Positions 25,917-37,600 of a stretch of DNA of 64,000 bases are shown here, piece after piece (position 1 is the stretch's first letter; every line of letters begins with the position of its first letter). The translations under genes were made by a program, and so were the position numbers. This DNA is from Lunularia cruciata. Lineage: Eukaryota; Streptophyta; Marchantiopsida; Lunulariales; Lunulariaceae. The stretch lies in contig OX419755.1 of the NCBI GenBank assembly GCA_948567375.1, positions 10,917,001 to 10,981,000 of the forward strand, given 5' to 3'. Below the pieces are notes generated by a model. It did no database searches, was not told the DNA's origin, and saw only the letters and a program-made list of their open reading frames with translations.

Positions 25917-27740
25917 TTGATTAGTTCCAATGGGATTGAAGGCTCGACCTATGCAAGTCTGCTTCACTTGCAAGGTATGATATCTAATTGGGGTTGTAGA
26001 ATTTTGGTTGATTGTGGAAGTTCAAAGAATTGCATGTCTATGCAAGTAGTAAAGGAATTGGGTATTCCTATCAAGCCAGTGATTGGAAGTAGTTTGATGA
26101 TGGCGGATGGTAGAAAGGGTTTTGCATTCCGCACCTTGCATCCTGTTACCTTCAAGATTGGGAAGGAGTATTTGGAGTGTATGAGGTTTGTAGTGGCACC
26201 TCTACACTATGATATCATTTTGGGTCTACCTTGGCTTGAATGTCATAAGGTTCAATTCGATTGGACCCGACGTCAAATTCAAGTACAACACCAAGGTAGG
26301 AATTTCCGATAAGGTTGTCTGGCACCTCTGAGTAAGACACCTAAGAATAGTCAGTCCCTAGATGGGAAGTTTGTTGAGAAGGTAGCCATAGAGCAAATTT
26401 GGAAGGGAGATGAGTCCCAAGATGGGAAGTTTGCCAAGAAGGCAACCATGGAGCAAGCTTGGAAGAGAGATGAGTCCCTAGAAGGGAAGTTTGTTAATGA
26501 AGCAGCCATAGAGCAAGCTTTGGAGGAAGATAAGTCTGTATTCACGGTGTGGATCAAGCCGATTGCACAAGAACAATCTGAGGAGGGCCAATTGCCACAT
26601 CAAGCAACGGTTGATCGGATAGTTCATGAGTTTGCAGATGTGTTTTCAGATAATCTGCCAAATGGATTACCCTCTGATCGAGGTTTGCCCTTCAAGATTG
26701 AGTTATTGCCAGGGAGTACTCCAGTGAGTAGACCAATCTATCGGCTCTCACCAAAGGAGTTGGAGGAGTTGCGAACAACACTTACAGAGTTGTTGGAGAA
26801 GGATTTCATACGACATAGTACCTCTCCATGGGGAGCACCGGTACTATTTGTTCCAAAGAAGGATGGAGGACTTCGTTTCTGTATTGATTACCGTGGGCTC
26901 AATAAGCAAACCGTGAAGAATGCATATCCCTTGCCTCGGATCAATGACCTGTTTGATCAATTAAGTGGAGCACGCTACTTTTCCAAGCTAGATCTTCACA
27001 GCGGCTATTGGCAAATTCCTATTGAAGGAGAGGACATACAAAAGACTGCCTTTCGCACAAGATATGGACATTTTGAGTGGAGATTTCTACCTTTCCGACT
27101 CACTAATGCTCCAACAGTCTTCATGGATCAAATGCATTGGGTGTTGGAGGGACTATTGGATCAGTCCGTGGTAGTGTTCTTAAATGATATCTTAATCTAT
27201 AGTATGACAGAGGCAGAACACAAGAATCATGTGCAAGAAGTCCTAAGACGACTACGACAGTGGAAATTTTACTACAAGAAGTCAAAGTGTGCTTTTTGGC
27301 AGAAGAAGGTTACCTTCTTGGGTCATAAGATCTCATCAAAGGGGATCAAGATGGAGGAAGAGAAGATCAAGGCCATTACTGATTGGCCTACCCCAAAGGA
27401 TGCTACCAAAGTACGAGCATTCAATAGATTGGCCAGTTTTTACCAACGGTTCATCCACTATTATGCTCATGTGGATGCACCATTGACTGACCTCTTGGGA
27501 AAGAACTTGAGCTTCCAATGGACCACCAAGCATGAAGAAGCATTCCAGAAGTTAAAGCTTATGGTGTCTTCAAGACCCATTCTTCAACCATATGATCCTC
27601 AACTACCTTGTGTGGTTGATTTTGATGCTTCTAACTTTGCAATTGGAGCTGTGTTGCAACAAGAATTTCCAGATGGGCTACATCCTATTGCCTTTGTGTC
27701 TCGCCGACTAAATACAGCTGAAAGAAATTACTCTGCTTGA
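25917..27740 (+). pseudogene. Chromovirus protease, RT and start of RNase H
   Basis: One frame with a single stop (near 26310). The protease site reads LVDCGSSKN, where the family has D-S/T-G, so the Ser/Thr is Cys. RT follows from SPWGAPVLFVPKKDGGLRFC through SKLDLHSGYWQIPI. The catalytic box reads VVFLNDILIYS instead of Y-x-D-D, with Asn replacing the first Asp of the pair, which should abolish polymerisation. RNase H begins at FDASNFAIGAVLQQ. Between protease and RT lie three 20-residue tandem repeats (26355-26534). Confidence 0.92.
26355..26534 (+). repeat. Three 60-bp tandem repeats between protease and RT
   Basis: Units are 26355-26414, 26415-26474 and 26475-26534, in frame. Each encodes a variant of S-x-[DE]-G-K-F-x-x-x-[AV]-x-[IM]-E-Q-[IA]-x-[KE]. 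They preserve frame and form a charged helical linker. Confidence 0.9.
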
Positions 27741-28828
27741 GATTGGGAACAACTTGCAATGGTATATGCCACCAAGGTATGGAGGCATTATCTCTTGCGG
27801 AAACAAGTATCATGCAAACTGATCACAAGCCATTGGTGCAGACCTTACACCTAGAGCACATGAAGAGTCAACATCATCGATGGAAAGAGCAACTCCAATT
27901 GTTCGACATCAAACTTGAGTACAAACCAGGTCGGTTCCATGTCATCCTTGATGCTCTATCACGACGACTTGATTTGAAGTCTCTTCCTCTCATCGCATCA
28001 GCAATTACGACGGTGTCAATTGATCCCAAGATTCATAACGAGTTTTGGTTAGCTCTAGAGCAAGACCTCTTCTTCCAAATGGTACATGGTCGGCTAACAA
28101 CAGGTGACAAAGAGTACAACACCTTCTCCTTCAAGGAAGGCCTTCTATTCCATGCGGACCGGATCTATGTTCCAGCCAAAGGTGATCTTCAACTTGTGTG
28201 CCTTCAAGAAGCCCATGATTTACCCATCGCTGGTCACATGGGTGTGGACAAGACCTTGGGTACCCTCCAACGTCAATGGTGGTGGCCCAACATGACACGG
28301 GATGTTTGAGAATTTGTCCGATCGTGTGAGAGCTGCCAACGTAACAAGACCAGCAACCAGAAGCCGGGTGGACTCCTTCAACCGCTTGCCGTTCCATCAG
28401 CTCGTTGGGAGCATGTGAGCTTGGATCTCATCACATCCTTGCCAAAGACAAAACAAGGACACACCGCGATCGTGGTGTTTGTGGATAAGCTTAGTAAGCA
28501 AATCCACTTGGCACCAACCTGTGATACCATGGATGATCCAACCTTAGCGCAAATCTACTTCAACAATGTCTTCAAGCATCATGGAATGTCACGCGTACTC
28601 ATCTCCGACCGTGATCCTCGCTTTACCGGGAAGTTTTGGCAAGCACTCTTTCAGATACTTGGCACCAAGCTTGCTTTGTCCACGGCCTATCATCCTCAAA
28701 CTGATGGACAAACCAAATGTGCAAATTGTACATTGGAGGATATGTTGCTTGCCTTTGTCAATGTCCACCATACCAATTGGGATGAATGTCTTGCCGCTGC
28801 CAAATTTGCCTACAAGAATTCCAAATAG
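27737..28828 (+). pseudogene. Chromovirus RNase H end and integrase
   Basis: The frame follows a shift within RNase H at about 27740-27800. QTDHKPLVQTL and PGRFHVILDALSRR close RNase H. The integrase zinc region has H...GHMGVDKT and C-E-S-C, with one stop at about 28307. The catalytic core carries SLDLITSLP, SDRDPRFTGKFW and TLEDML, giving the D, D, E triad. YHPQTDGQTK is the family signature. It inserts the cDNA. The frame is lost after FAYKNSK. Confidence 0.9.
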
Positions 28829-29303
28829 GCAAGCACCGGATTTTCTCTCTTCTTTCTTTCTCAATTTTGGCCAAGATCCGCTTGTTCCAAATTCTCTTCT
28901 TGCTCCCCCTCCATCTCAGGTTCCTCATACTTCCACATTCTTGACCACTATATCCCAATCTCTCCAACAAGCCAAGTCTCACCTCCTTGTTGCTCAGAAT
29001 CGCCAAAAACAATATGCGGACCACCATTGTCAAGATCTCACCTTTGAAGTCGGTGATAAAGTCATGCTATCCTCTAGTAACCTCCCTCTCCCACTTGATA
29101 CCTAAGTTTGTAAACTTGCCCCTAATTAGATAGGACACTTTGATATCACCCAAATTGTCTCTCTTGTTGCTTATCGTCTTGCCTTGCCTTGTCACATGCA
29201 TATCCATCATGTCTTTCATGTTTCCAAGTTGAAACCCTTTGTTCATAACCCCTCTTTCTTTTCCTCTTGAGTCCAACCTTCACCTCTTCCTATCCCTATC
29301 AAT

Positions 29304-29480
29304 GATCATGAGGAGTACGAAGTTGATTGTATCCTTGCGCGTCGCCACATTCAACAAGGCCATCGCCAACATACAGAGTACAAGGTCCTTTGGAAAGGGT
29401 ATCCCCTTCATGATGCCACCTGGGAACCTCTTTCTCACCTCCACAATGCACAGACAGCCATCCAGGAATTCGAAGCTTCA
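29304..29480 (+). pseudogene. Chromodomain at integrase C-terminus
   Basis: In a separate frame: EEYEVDCILARR, then EYKVLWKGYPLHDATWEPLS and AIQEFEA. This is a clear chromodomain with the aromatic residues (Y, W, W) that bind methylated histone tails in the HP1 family. It marks the element as a chromovirus and normally directs insertion to heterochromatin. Confidence 0.9.
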
Positions 29481-29505
29481 CTGGCGACGAGGACGTCACC
29501 AACTA

Positions 29506-29519
29506 GCGGCAGGAGAATA
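29506..29519 (+). other. Polypurine tract
   Basis: The purine-rich GGCAGGAGAATA lies directly before the 3' LTR and would prime plus-strand synthesis. Confidence 0.6.
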
Positions 29520-29933
29520 TGTAACAATATGGAGTTTAGCGATGAAATCAGTCAGGCTCACGAAGTAGCACATAAGACAAATTAGCCTAGAATATTCCGG
29601 AAGTATTTAAGAAGCTTCTTGGGAAGCTTCCCGGTTAGCTTAGCTTGCACCTTAAGTAAGTAGCTTCTAGAAGGAAGCTTCTAGAAGCTTCCAACTAGCT
29701 TAGCTTGCACGCCAAGTAGGCGGCTTCTAGAAGGAAGCTTCTTGAGAAGCTTCCTAGTTAACTTGGCTTGCACTCTAAGAAAGCGGCTGGAGGAAGCTTC
29801 TCAAGGGCCTTGTATGCTACCTATAAATACCAAAGCCAAAGCTCATGCTAGGGATTTGGAGTTTTCCCTCATTCAAGTGTCCCAATGTGAGTTTCCATTC
29901 TCTTATTTCTCTCCTCGGTTTTGGTCTTTTACA
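29520..29933 (+). repeat. Chromovirus 3' LTR
   Basis: 414 bp, TG...CA, followed by the AAGAT target duplication. It lacks 12 bases present in the 5' LTR. The four-unit GAA/TTC array is retained at 29674-29691 and the TATA box at 29822-29829. Confidence 0.95.
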
Positions 29934-29938
29934 AAGAT

Positions 29939-32380
29939 AGAGAAGAGGTCCAAGACAAAAGGTGGCATTGGACCACAACCAGATCCCACCACCATGCCCA
30001 TCAAAAAATCATTCAGAAGAATCATAATATTGTCAAACAAGGACATGGCTGAAGATTAAAGTGGAGAAGTCCATTCTATCCTAGCCCAAAATCATCCAAG
30101 AGCAAACAATTCTCAAGAGGAAAAAAGAGCACCCTCCCTTGGAAGATATGATGGAGAAGGTGAACCTTCTAGTCCTAAGAAGAGTATGGCAAAGGGTTTA
30201 GGGATGACAAAATCACCTTTATTCCCACCCATATGAGAAGTGGAATTAAAGGAAGGAGGAGTCCTTCATGTAAAAGAAATGCTCAAGGCAAAAGATGTGG
30301 GCTCTTGCCACAACAAGGAAGGATGTTAGGCCAAAGGTGGACTTTGGGAGAAGTAGACAAGCAAGACAAAGAGTCATCGAAGATGGAGGTACTAGCAACA
30401 ATTGGATAGGTATCTGACCAGAGGGAACCTACTATATTTATCAAGATCAAGAGGGAGGAGATAGGACCCTTGGCTTCTTTCAAAATGGTAAGGGGGTAGT
30501 TTGAGCAAGGAGGAAGCCAAGCCAATCGTGGGAATGCCAACATCTCAGCTATTGGTGTACAAGAGTGCTCCAACACTATCATTAATGGAGCAACTCCTCC
30601 TTATATTTACAAAGCACTAGGAGAAGATGACCAATTATATTATGCATATTAACCATCTGCATCAATTAGTGCAAGGAGTAGATTGGAGAAAATGAAGGCA
30701 CAAGCTGAATTGAAGGAATTTTGTGCTCAACACTTAAAAATGGGTGAGCAAAGTAACAAATTGGTGCAAGAGCTGGCCAAACTTAGGGTAGAAAGTGCAG
30801 CCCTAGATAAGGAAATTTGATAAGAAAGTGCAGCCCTAGATAAGGAAATTTAAGAAGAAAGGACATTGATATAAAAGGCATTTGAGTGCAAGGACAAAGA
30901 AGCACATCAACAAGCTCAGCTTGAGGAGAAAGTGAAGGCCTTAGTGGAAGAAATTGATGCACTAAAGAGAGAAGTGGAAAAGGTAAAGGTGGCCCTTGTA
31001 GTAGCAGAATTTCGTCATCAAGAGAAGCTACAAGTTGCATAGATACAACTGAAGAAGCTTGTGTGAAGTATCAAGCCAAAGGAAGAAAAATTCAAGAAAG
31101 ATTGGGCAGCCATTTGCAAAGAGATCATGGCTAAGATGGAGGAGAGTCAGATCTATTTCAACATGGAGAAGACTGCAATTCTGGCAAGGATGGAGATGTC
31201 ACATGAACATCTCAAATAAACCATAAGGAGGTAACGGAGGCCTCCTTGGAGAAATTGAAGACTCATGACTCCGGATCCCATGCACATGCTCTTACAATGA
31301 AGGTGTACATGGACTAGGACCTGCAACAGCTAGCCAATAAGCTAATCAAACACACCTCAAAGAAGTTATAGGAATCCACAAAAGTGCTACTATAAGAGAT
31401 CATAGAGTATTGGGAACAAGTAGAGTTTTTAATCAAGGTATGTAAGGGGGAAGGTAGTTCCTTGCAGTAGATCTTAGGATGAAGAGATTCTTGCCAGAAG
31501 GAACTAGGTAGAAATTGGCTAAGTATAGAACACCCATTCAGCCTAGTAATCACCTTTGGTCTCGGAAGGTCTTCATCTAAGAAGACCTTTGGCTTAACAT
31601 GCTTTATTAGTTATATGAAAATTTTGAACCCAAAGATTTTGGAACTATAATTATGTATAAGTATAAAACAAGTAGCAATTGTGATTGGCAGTGGTTGCAT
31701 AGTCACCTCTTAATTGTGCTTAGGATAAGATCAATAGGTAGGATTGGTGATAAGCAAAGTAGGTGTACTTAGGAGATTTCTAGTGCCCTTAACTACTGAT
31801 CATCTTCACTCAAGAGTAGGAAACTGTATATATGGATTGAGACCCAAAGAGGCTATGGCCACTTCTTCATATTTGAATTATTCATCTTAAGGATTTTTCC
31901 AAGTCTTGTGCTGGATTGATTGCACTTACATCTTTGATTTTATACTTGGTCAAGTGGAGGTAAGGAATCTTGTAATAGGAGTTTGTGTTTGAGTACCTAC
32001 TTAGGACATTTGCACTAAATCAAGGAAGTTATCCTTGACATTCATTAGGGATGAGTGCTTGAGTACCTATGCAAGAAATTTGTGCATTATCAAGGAAGTT
32101 ACACATGACATTTTGAATGGGAGATTCAATGTGAGGAAGGGTTTTGGGAACAATGGAGCATTGAGAGTACCAAGGAATAAAAAGCTTAGTAGACAATTTA
32201 TTGGGTTTCATTGGGATTGCATTTTTTGGGAAGAGATGGACACAATTATCAACAAAATTACGGTGAAAGAACCTTTGGGGTGAAATATACCTACATGAAG
32301 GGACTAGCCACCATGGTAAAAGGGGCTCTTTATGAGGAAAAGAACTTTACCATGAAGTGAACTACCACATCAATGGCTTG
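29939..32380 (+). pseudogene. FX element copy 3, right part (linker, helical region)
   Basis: Continuation of the FX element after the chromovirus. The basic linker resumes (KIEKRSKTKGG, 29939 on). From about 30650 to 31200 a charged helical stretch reads LVQELAKLRVESAALDKEI, AQLEEKVKALVEEIDALKRE and MAKMEESQIYFNMEK, typical coiled coil, with stops at TGA/TAA/TAG positions. 30783-30852 contains an in-frame duplication (ESAALDKEI twice). It ends towards an LTR-like end at 32603. Confidence 0.5.
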
Positions 32381-32603
32381 TTAGATTAGATCTTTTGTTT
32401 GAGTGGGTGTTAATTTCTCTTTCTATAGGATGTTGTGTGTATCCCTACTGTCTTCTAAGAATGAGCTCTGCCCAACAGGTTAAATAAACAAGAATAGACA
32501 ACTAAAGATATTGTGACACTATATCTTCATTTCCAATCAATTCCAACCTGCATCCTGGTGGGAACAACTTGTTATTACTAATTATACTATTAGTACATCA
32601 ACA
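32380..32603 (+). repeat. LTR-like end, direct orientation
   Basis: Ends ATACTATTAGTACATCAACA. It aligns with the reverse of 41922-42150 and with 54490-54712 (AGGTTAAATA..., TTGTGACA, TTCCAACCTGCATCCTGGTGGGAA). The upstream 32080-32330 stretch is also shared with 54165-54480 (GTGAGGAAGGGTT, GGAGCATTGAGAGTA). Confidence 0.65.
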
Positions 32604-32769
32604 TTTTTCATCATTGTTAATCCTTGAGCAACTCTTTAAGTGGAAAATTCTAGACATGAGTTGATTTTTTCAAGCTATAGATAACTCATTGCAATAAGAA
32701 GACTAACTTTCCTTCTCCCTTCTTCACATAACCTTCTAGTTATTGTATGAGAGCAAAGGATGAGAAGGA

Positions 32770-32881
32770 GATTGTATAGTTGGATATGAAGGATGCTTTT
32801 ATCAAGTCCAAGTTGGATGAGAAAATTTTCATCTGACTTGGACTTGATAAAAGCATCCTTCATATCAAACTATACAATTCT
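32770..32881. repeat. Near-perfect palindrome containing a copia RT motif
   Basis: About 56 bases per arm, centred at GAAAATTTTC (32821-32830) with almost no loop. The left arm on the plus strand encodes LDMKDAFIKSKLDEKIF, the copia RT motif A region (LDVKTAFL.G.L.E.I). The right arm is its inverted copy with few mismatches. Confidence 0.85.
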
Positions 32882-32922
32882 TCTTGTATTCCCTTGTTGC
32901 AATGGATAGAATATTAAGGATA

Positions 32923-32964
32923 ATAAGGATTGTGTCTATATATATATATAGACACAATCCTTAT
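32923..32964. repeat. Perfect 42-bp palindrome with TA core
   Basis: ATAAGGATTGTGTC, then seven TA units, then the exact reverse complement. It lies about 40 bases from the preceding palindrome. Confidence 0.9.
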
Positions 32965-33194
32965 GATTAGTGAGTTGGTCATATTCTTGTCAATATTGGT
33001 AACTCATGAGGAACCCTTTTCTACCAATCCTCCACCATGGTAGCAACAAACTACTCCATCCACCTCCAACTTGGTCTTTATAGGCCCACTTATACCAATT
33101 TATTTTTTGCGCTTGAGCAATAGCTTGATGAACTTTTATATTTGGTTCTCCATGAGTATGATGAGAAAATTCTTGTAAGAACTCAATGAGCTAA

Positions 33195-33470
33195 TAGTAA
33201 AATGGTAAGAAGAAGCCCACAAGAATACGGTCTGAAATGGCTAAAAGTGAAAAGAAAGTGTCACAATGTGCAATTTATTTATTGTTTGTTGTCTAACCTC
33301 TTGGGTAGGATCCACTCCTAGTACAAGGGTTAATACACCCACTATGGCACTCTATGATAAACCACAAAGGACACTCACACTAAAAGGACACTCATTCTCA
33401 AATCTAATTAGAGCCAATGTTATTGTTAAGTTGACTACTCTTTCTCAAAGGCACACCATCTAAATGAGTT
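33195..33470 (-). repeat. LTR-like end, inverted orientation
   Basis: Matches 41950-42200 (AAAGTGTCA, TTTATTATTTG-type run, TAACCTCTTGGG). Relative to the copy at 32380-32603 it is inverted, giving facing ends of two elements. Confidence 0.55.
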
Positions 33471-33879
33471 TATTTGGCAAGCAAATCTCCTTGAATTTTG
33501 ATTCCATGTTACTTGTGCCACATAGGACCAATCAAATCCATCATTTGGCCACTCTACAAATTCAGATCAACATTGCCAACCCTCTTCCAAGGATTCAAAG
33601 CATTGGAATCCTACTCTGAGTTTTGGACCTCTACTCTTGCAAGGGTGGGATTCCCATATCTTCCCATTAGTGCAAGTTTGTTCCATCATTTTACTTTTTT
33701 GTTATGGATGAAAAAATCCATTATTAAGTTTAGGTGAGAAACCTCTCAAGTGCGGATTATTCAGCCTTTGGCCTTTACCACCTTTGGCTGCAAAGACCTA
33801 GATAAAGAACTGCTACCAAAGATAAATGGTGCCTAATCAAGAGTTTTTGCATGAGAATATTGACTGCCCAACCACCAAA

Positions 33880-34265
33880 GAAGTCTTCTTGGGCCTCTAA
33901 TTATAATGCCACCTCCTTTTAGTACTCAAGCATTTGCAGATCCAAGGTGGCATTTTGAACCTTGGTATCATTGAGCTCTTGGGATAGGCTTTGTACCTCA
34001 TCACCTTTTGCTTGTAGATGGTCTTTGTAGTTGAGCTACATCTCCTTCTTTTCCATCTACAACTTCCCCAATTTGAATTGCAGTCATCCCAATACTTTCT
34101 CTTTGTTCTATTGAGCAGAGGCAAGAGAGGCTTTTTACTTCTTCTCCTCAAATAACTCATGCATCAATGAGTTCACCTTCTTGGCCTCTTTCTTGAAATG
34201 ATCTTTGGCCCAATTGACATTCATTTGGAGCTTGTCCTCCTTTTCTTTCTTCATGTAGATTTCCT
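33880..34265 (-). pseudogene. FX element copy 4, helical part
   Basis: The minus strand reads LQFKLGKLEMEKKEM, LQAKGDEVQSLSQELNDTKV and LDLQMLEY, coiled-coil-like. It lies downstream, in the sense direction, of the FX copy 4 core at 38949-40104, with a dead copia inserted between. The order matches copies 1, 3 and 5. Confidence 0.5.
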
Positions 34266-34597
34266 TGTTATGAGTGAGGACTGATCAAGAACAAGAGCAA
34301 ATGGGACTGCTGAAACACCTTTTTTGTTTCATGCGGTGTGGGACAGTCACTTATCTAGATATGTTCAGTCCCTACTATGGCAAAAAAAAAATTTTAAATT
34401 GTATATATATATATATATGTTTTTTAATATGCAGAGAGTTATAAATGTTCAAAGGCTGGTGTGAGCCTGTTTCAGCCGTGGAGGTAGCTGCCAAGACAGG
34501 AAGTGAACCGTGTTATTTCCTGCTGTCCTCTAATTTCTATTTAATGGGGTTTATGATGTGCTATCGTGAGAGGTCCTGGTGACTATGTTCTCCAACA
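34266..34597 (+). repeat. 5' LTR of the dead copia
   Basis: TGTTATG...CCAACA. Missing short blocks relative to the 3' LTR (for example after TGTTATG). Contains an A-rich run and TATATATATA near 34403-34420. Confidence 0.8.
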
Positions 34598-34619
34598 ATT
34601 ATTATCAGAGCTTAGTTGG

Positions 34620-37600
34620 TCTTGAAGAGGGTCTTCAGATCTGAGGGTGCAGTGAAGTTGGTCCAGAAGCAAGTCCACAGCAAAGCAATGGTAGGGATGA
34701 TATCCATATCAAATGCTAAATTTAAAGTGGACAAGTTTGATGGGAAAAAAATTTTGGACTTTGGCAGCTTAAGATGAAGGACCTTCTTGTCCAACAAGGA
34801 CTGCATAGAGCACTAAGAAAAAGACATGATGATGAAAGTGATGAGGATGGGGAAGATGAAGATGAAGATGCAGATCTAAGAGCTAAAAGCACTATTTGGT
34901 TGACCCTTGCTGATGAAGTGCTATAAAATGTTATGAATGAGGAATTTGCACCAAAACTATAGGCCAAATTGGTGAATCTTTATATGACCAAGTCATTGAC
35001 AAAAAGACTGAAACTTAAACAGAAGATGTATATGTTGCGGATGAAGGAATGCCAAAGTATTATGGAGCACCCCAATGCTTCCAGAAAAAAATCATTTGTG
35101 AGTTGATGAGCATAAAGGTTGAGTAAGAAGAGGAGGATAAGGCATTGATGTTATTGACTTCACTTTCTCCTTCATATGAGCATCTAGTCACAACTCTTCT
35201 ATATGGGAAGGATGATATAAAATATGAGGAGGTCATTTTAGCATTATTATCCAATGAGATGCAAAAAGACCCAACCAAGAAAAGACAAATCCAGCGGCAT
35301 TGTTTTTAGAGGGAGGACAAGAAGAGAGAGAGATCAGATGAAGAGTAAATCAAAATTCAAGTCTAAAACTGGAGGTTTCAAAGGCAAGTGCTGGATTTGT
35401 GGGAAGGTTGGACATTTCAAGAAGGATTGTAACAATAATAGGCTTGAGTCCAACAAGGATAAAGGTCAACTCTCAGATCAAGCAAGTATTATTGATTCAC
35501 CTAGTGTTGTGGATGATGTTCTATGTGTTACCCAAGACAAAGATCAATTTGAGGAGTCATGGATATTGGACTCAAGTTACTCTGACCATATGTGTCCAAA
35601 TAAGGAGTGGTTATATGAGTACAAACCATTCAATGGAGGATCTGAAATAATGGAGAACAACATGGCTTGTAAAGTTATTGGCATTGATACAATACGACAA
35701 TATGCATTAAGATGTTTGATTGTATTGTGAGGACTCTTACTGATGTGAGGCATGTTCCTAAGTTAAGGAAGAATTTCATATCATTAGGCACTTTGGACTC
35801 AGATGGTTGGAGGTGGGAAGCATAAAATGGAACACTCAAGGTATCCAAAGGAGCATTGGTTGTAATGAAGAGCAAGAAGATAGGAAATCTTTATGAGCTT
35901 GTTGGAGAAACCATTACTGGAGGAGTGGCAAGTACTATTTCTGAACATTAAGATTCCAAGGATCTTACTCAATTATGGCACCAATGTTTGAGTCATATGA
36001 GTGAAAGGGGTCTTACTGAATTTTCCAAGCAACAAATTCTGATGAGCCTTAAAAGTTGTAAGTTGTAAGTTATGTAAGCATTGTGTAATAAGAAAGCAAC
36101 AAAGGGTAAGCTTTTCCATATGAGTTCATTGCAAAAAGGGAATTTTAGACTATGTGCATTCTGATGTTTGGGGCACTACACCTATAGCTTCAACATCTAG
36201 AGCATTATATTTTGTATCTTTGGTTGATGATTACTCTAGAAGAGTATGAATCTACACCATGAAGCAAAAATCAAGGTCTTCTTTATCTTTAAACAATGGA
36301 AGGTGATGATGGAGAAACAAACTTAAAAGGAAAGTGAAGTGTTTGAGATTTGGTAATGGTGGAGAATACAAATCTAGAGAGTTTGATAGATATTGTAAGA
36401 GAAGTTCTAAGTGCAAAAATCAATGGATAATTCATCACTTTAACATACCAAGTACTCCTCAAAAAAATGTTGTGGCAAAGCGGATAAATTGTACACTCTT
36501 GGAGAAAGCAAGAAGTATGTTAAGCAATGCCAGATTGGAGAAGAGTTTTTGATCAGAAGTTGTAAATACAGCTTGTAATTTGGCAAACATTTCTCCCTCT
36601 ATTGTTATTGAGTATAAGAAACCTATGGAAAAATGGACAGGTCGGAATGTTGATTACTCTTCACTTAGAGTGTTTGGATGCTTGGCTTATGTTCATATTC
36701 AACAGGAAGAAAGGATAAAGTTAGATCCCAAATCTAGAAAATGAATATTCTTGGGATATGAGAAGGATACAAAGGGATATAGATTATGAGATCCAAAAAG
36801 CTGTTGTCTTGTTGTGAGTAGAGATATAGTTTTTGATGAGACAAGTACGATGGAGAATATTATTATAGCAAAAGAGAAGAAAAAACAAATTCAGTCAGAT
36901 TTTGTTAAGATAAATATTGATCTTGGAAATGAATGCAAGATTAAGAGTGTCAAAAGTGGCATTGTGCAATGGAAGAGGAGATGAAGTCTTTAGCCAACAA
37001 CCAAACTTGGAGACTTAAAAAATTGCCTATGGGAAAGAAGGCTATTGGTTGCAGATGGATATTCCAGAGGAAGGAAGGACTTCCAAAATCAGGTGTAGAT
37101 TGATACAAAGCAAGGCTTGTAGCAAAGGGTTATAGCCAAAAAGAAGGTATTGACTTCAATGAGGAATTTTCACCAGTGATAAAAATCTCTTCAATTCATG
37201 CATTATTGGCTAAAGTTGCATTGAATAACTTGGAGTTGGAGCAACTAGATGTTACAACTATGTTTTACATGGAAAAGTGGAGGAGGAGATTTACATGCAT
37301 CAACCTAAAGGTTTTGTGGTACCAAGGAAACCAGAATCTGGTTTGTAGGTTGCAAAATTCTTTATATGGACTAAAGCAAAGTCCAAGACTTTGGTACATG
37401 AAATTTGATGCTTTCATGTTGAAGCATGGATATAATAGAAGTGAGTCAGATTTTTGTGTGTTCCTCAAGAAGCTACTAGGACCTAGATAATTTGATTTAA
37501 TCATATGTGTACTACATGTGGATGATATGTTGATTGTTGCGGAGGATATGATTAAGGTGGAGAAATTGAAAGCACAACTTGGTAAGGAGTTTGATTTAAA

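Larger units (their letters stand above)
24295..29933 (+). mobile_element. Ty3/gypsy chromovirus, LTR to LTR
   Basis: The element is 5639 bp, with LTRs of 426 and 414 bp starting TGTAAC and ending TACA. A perfect 5-bp target duplication AAGAT flanks it (24290-24294 and 29934-29938). Internal order is tRNA primer site, gag with CCHC knuckle, protease, RT, RNase H, integrase and a C-terminal chromodomain, the plant chromovirus plan. It interrupts an FX element. The two LTRs differ by 8 substitutions and one 12-bp indel by my count (about 2%), yet the interior carries many stops and several frameshifts. Confidence 0.95.

Noticed and set aside
30640-31200. Host coiled-coil protein gene
   Set aside because: Many stops, and the same order of segments is found in several repeats, so it belongs to the FX element.
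34400-34425. TA-rich run as a matrix or origin element
   Set aside because: It lies in the copia LTR, where a TATA-type sequence is expected.
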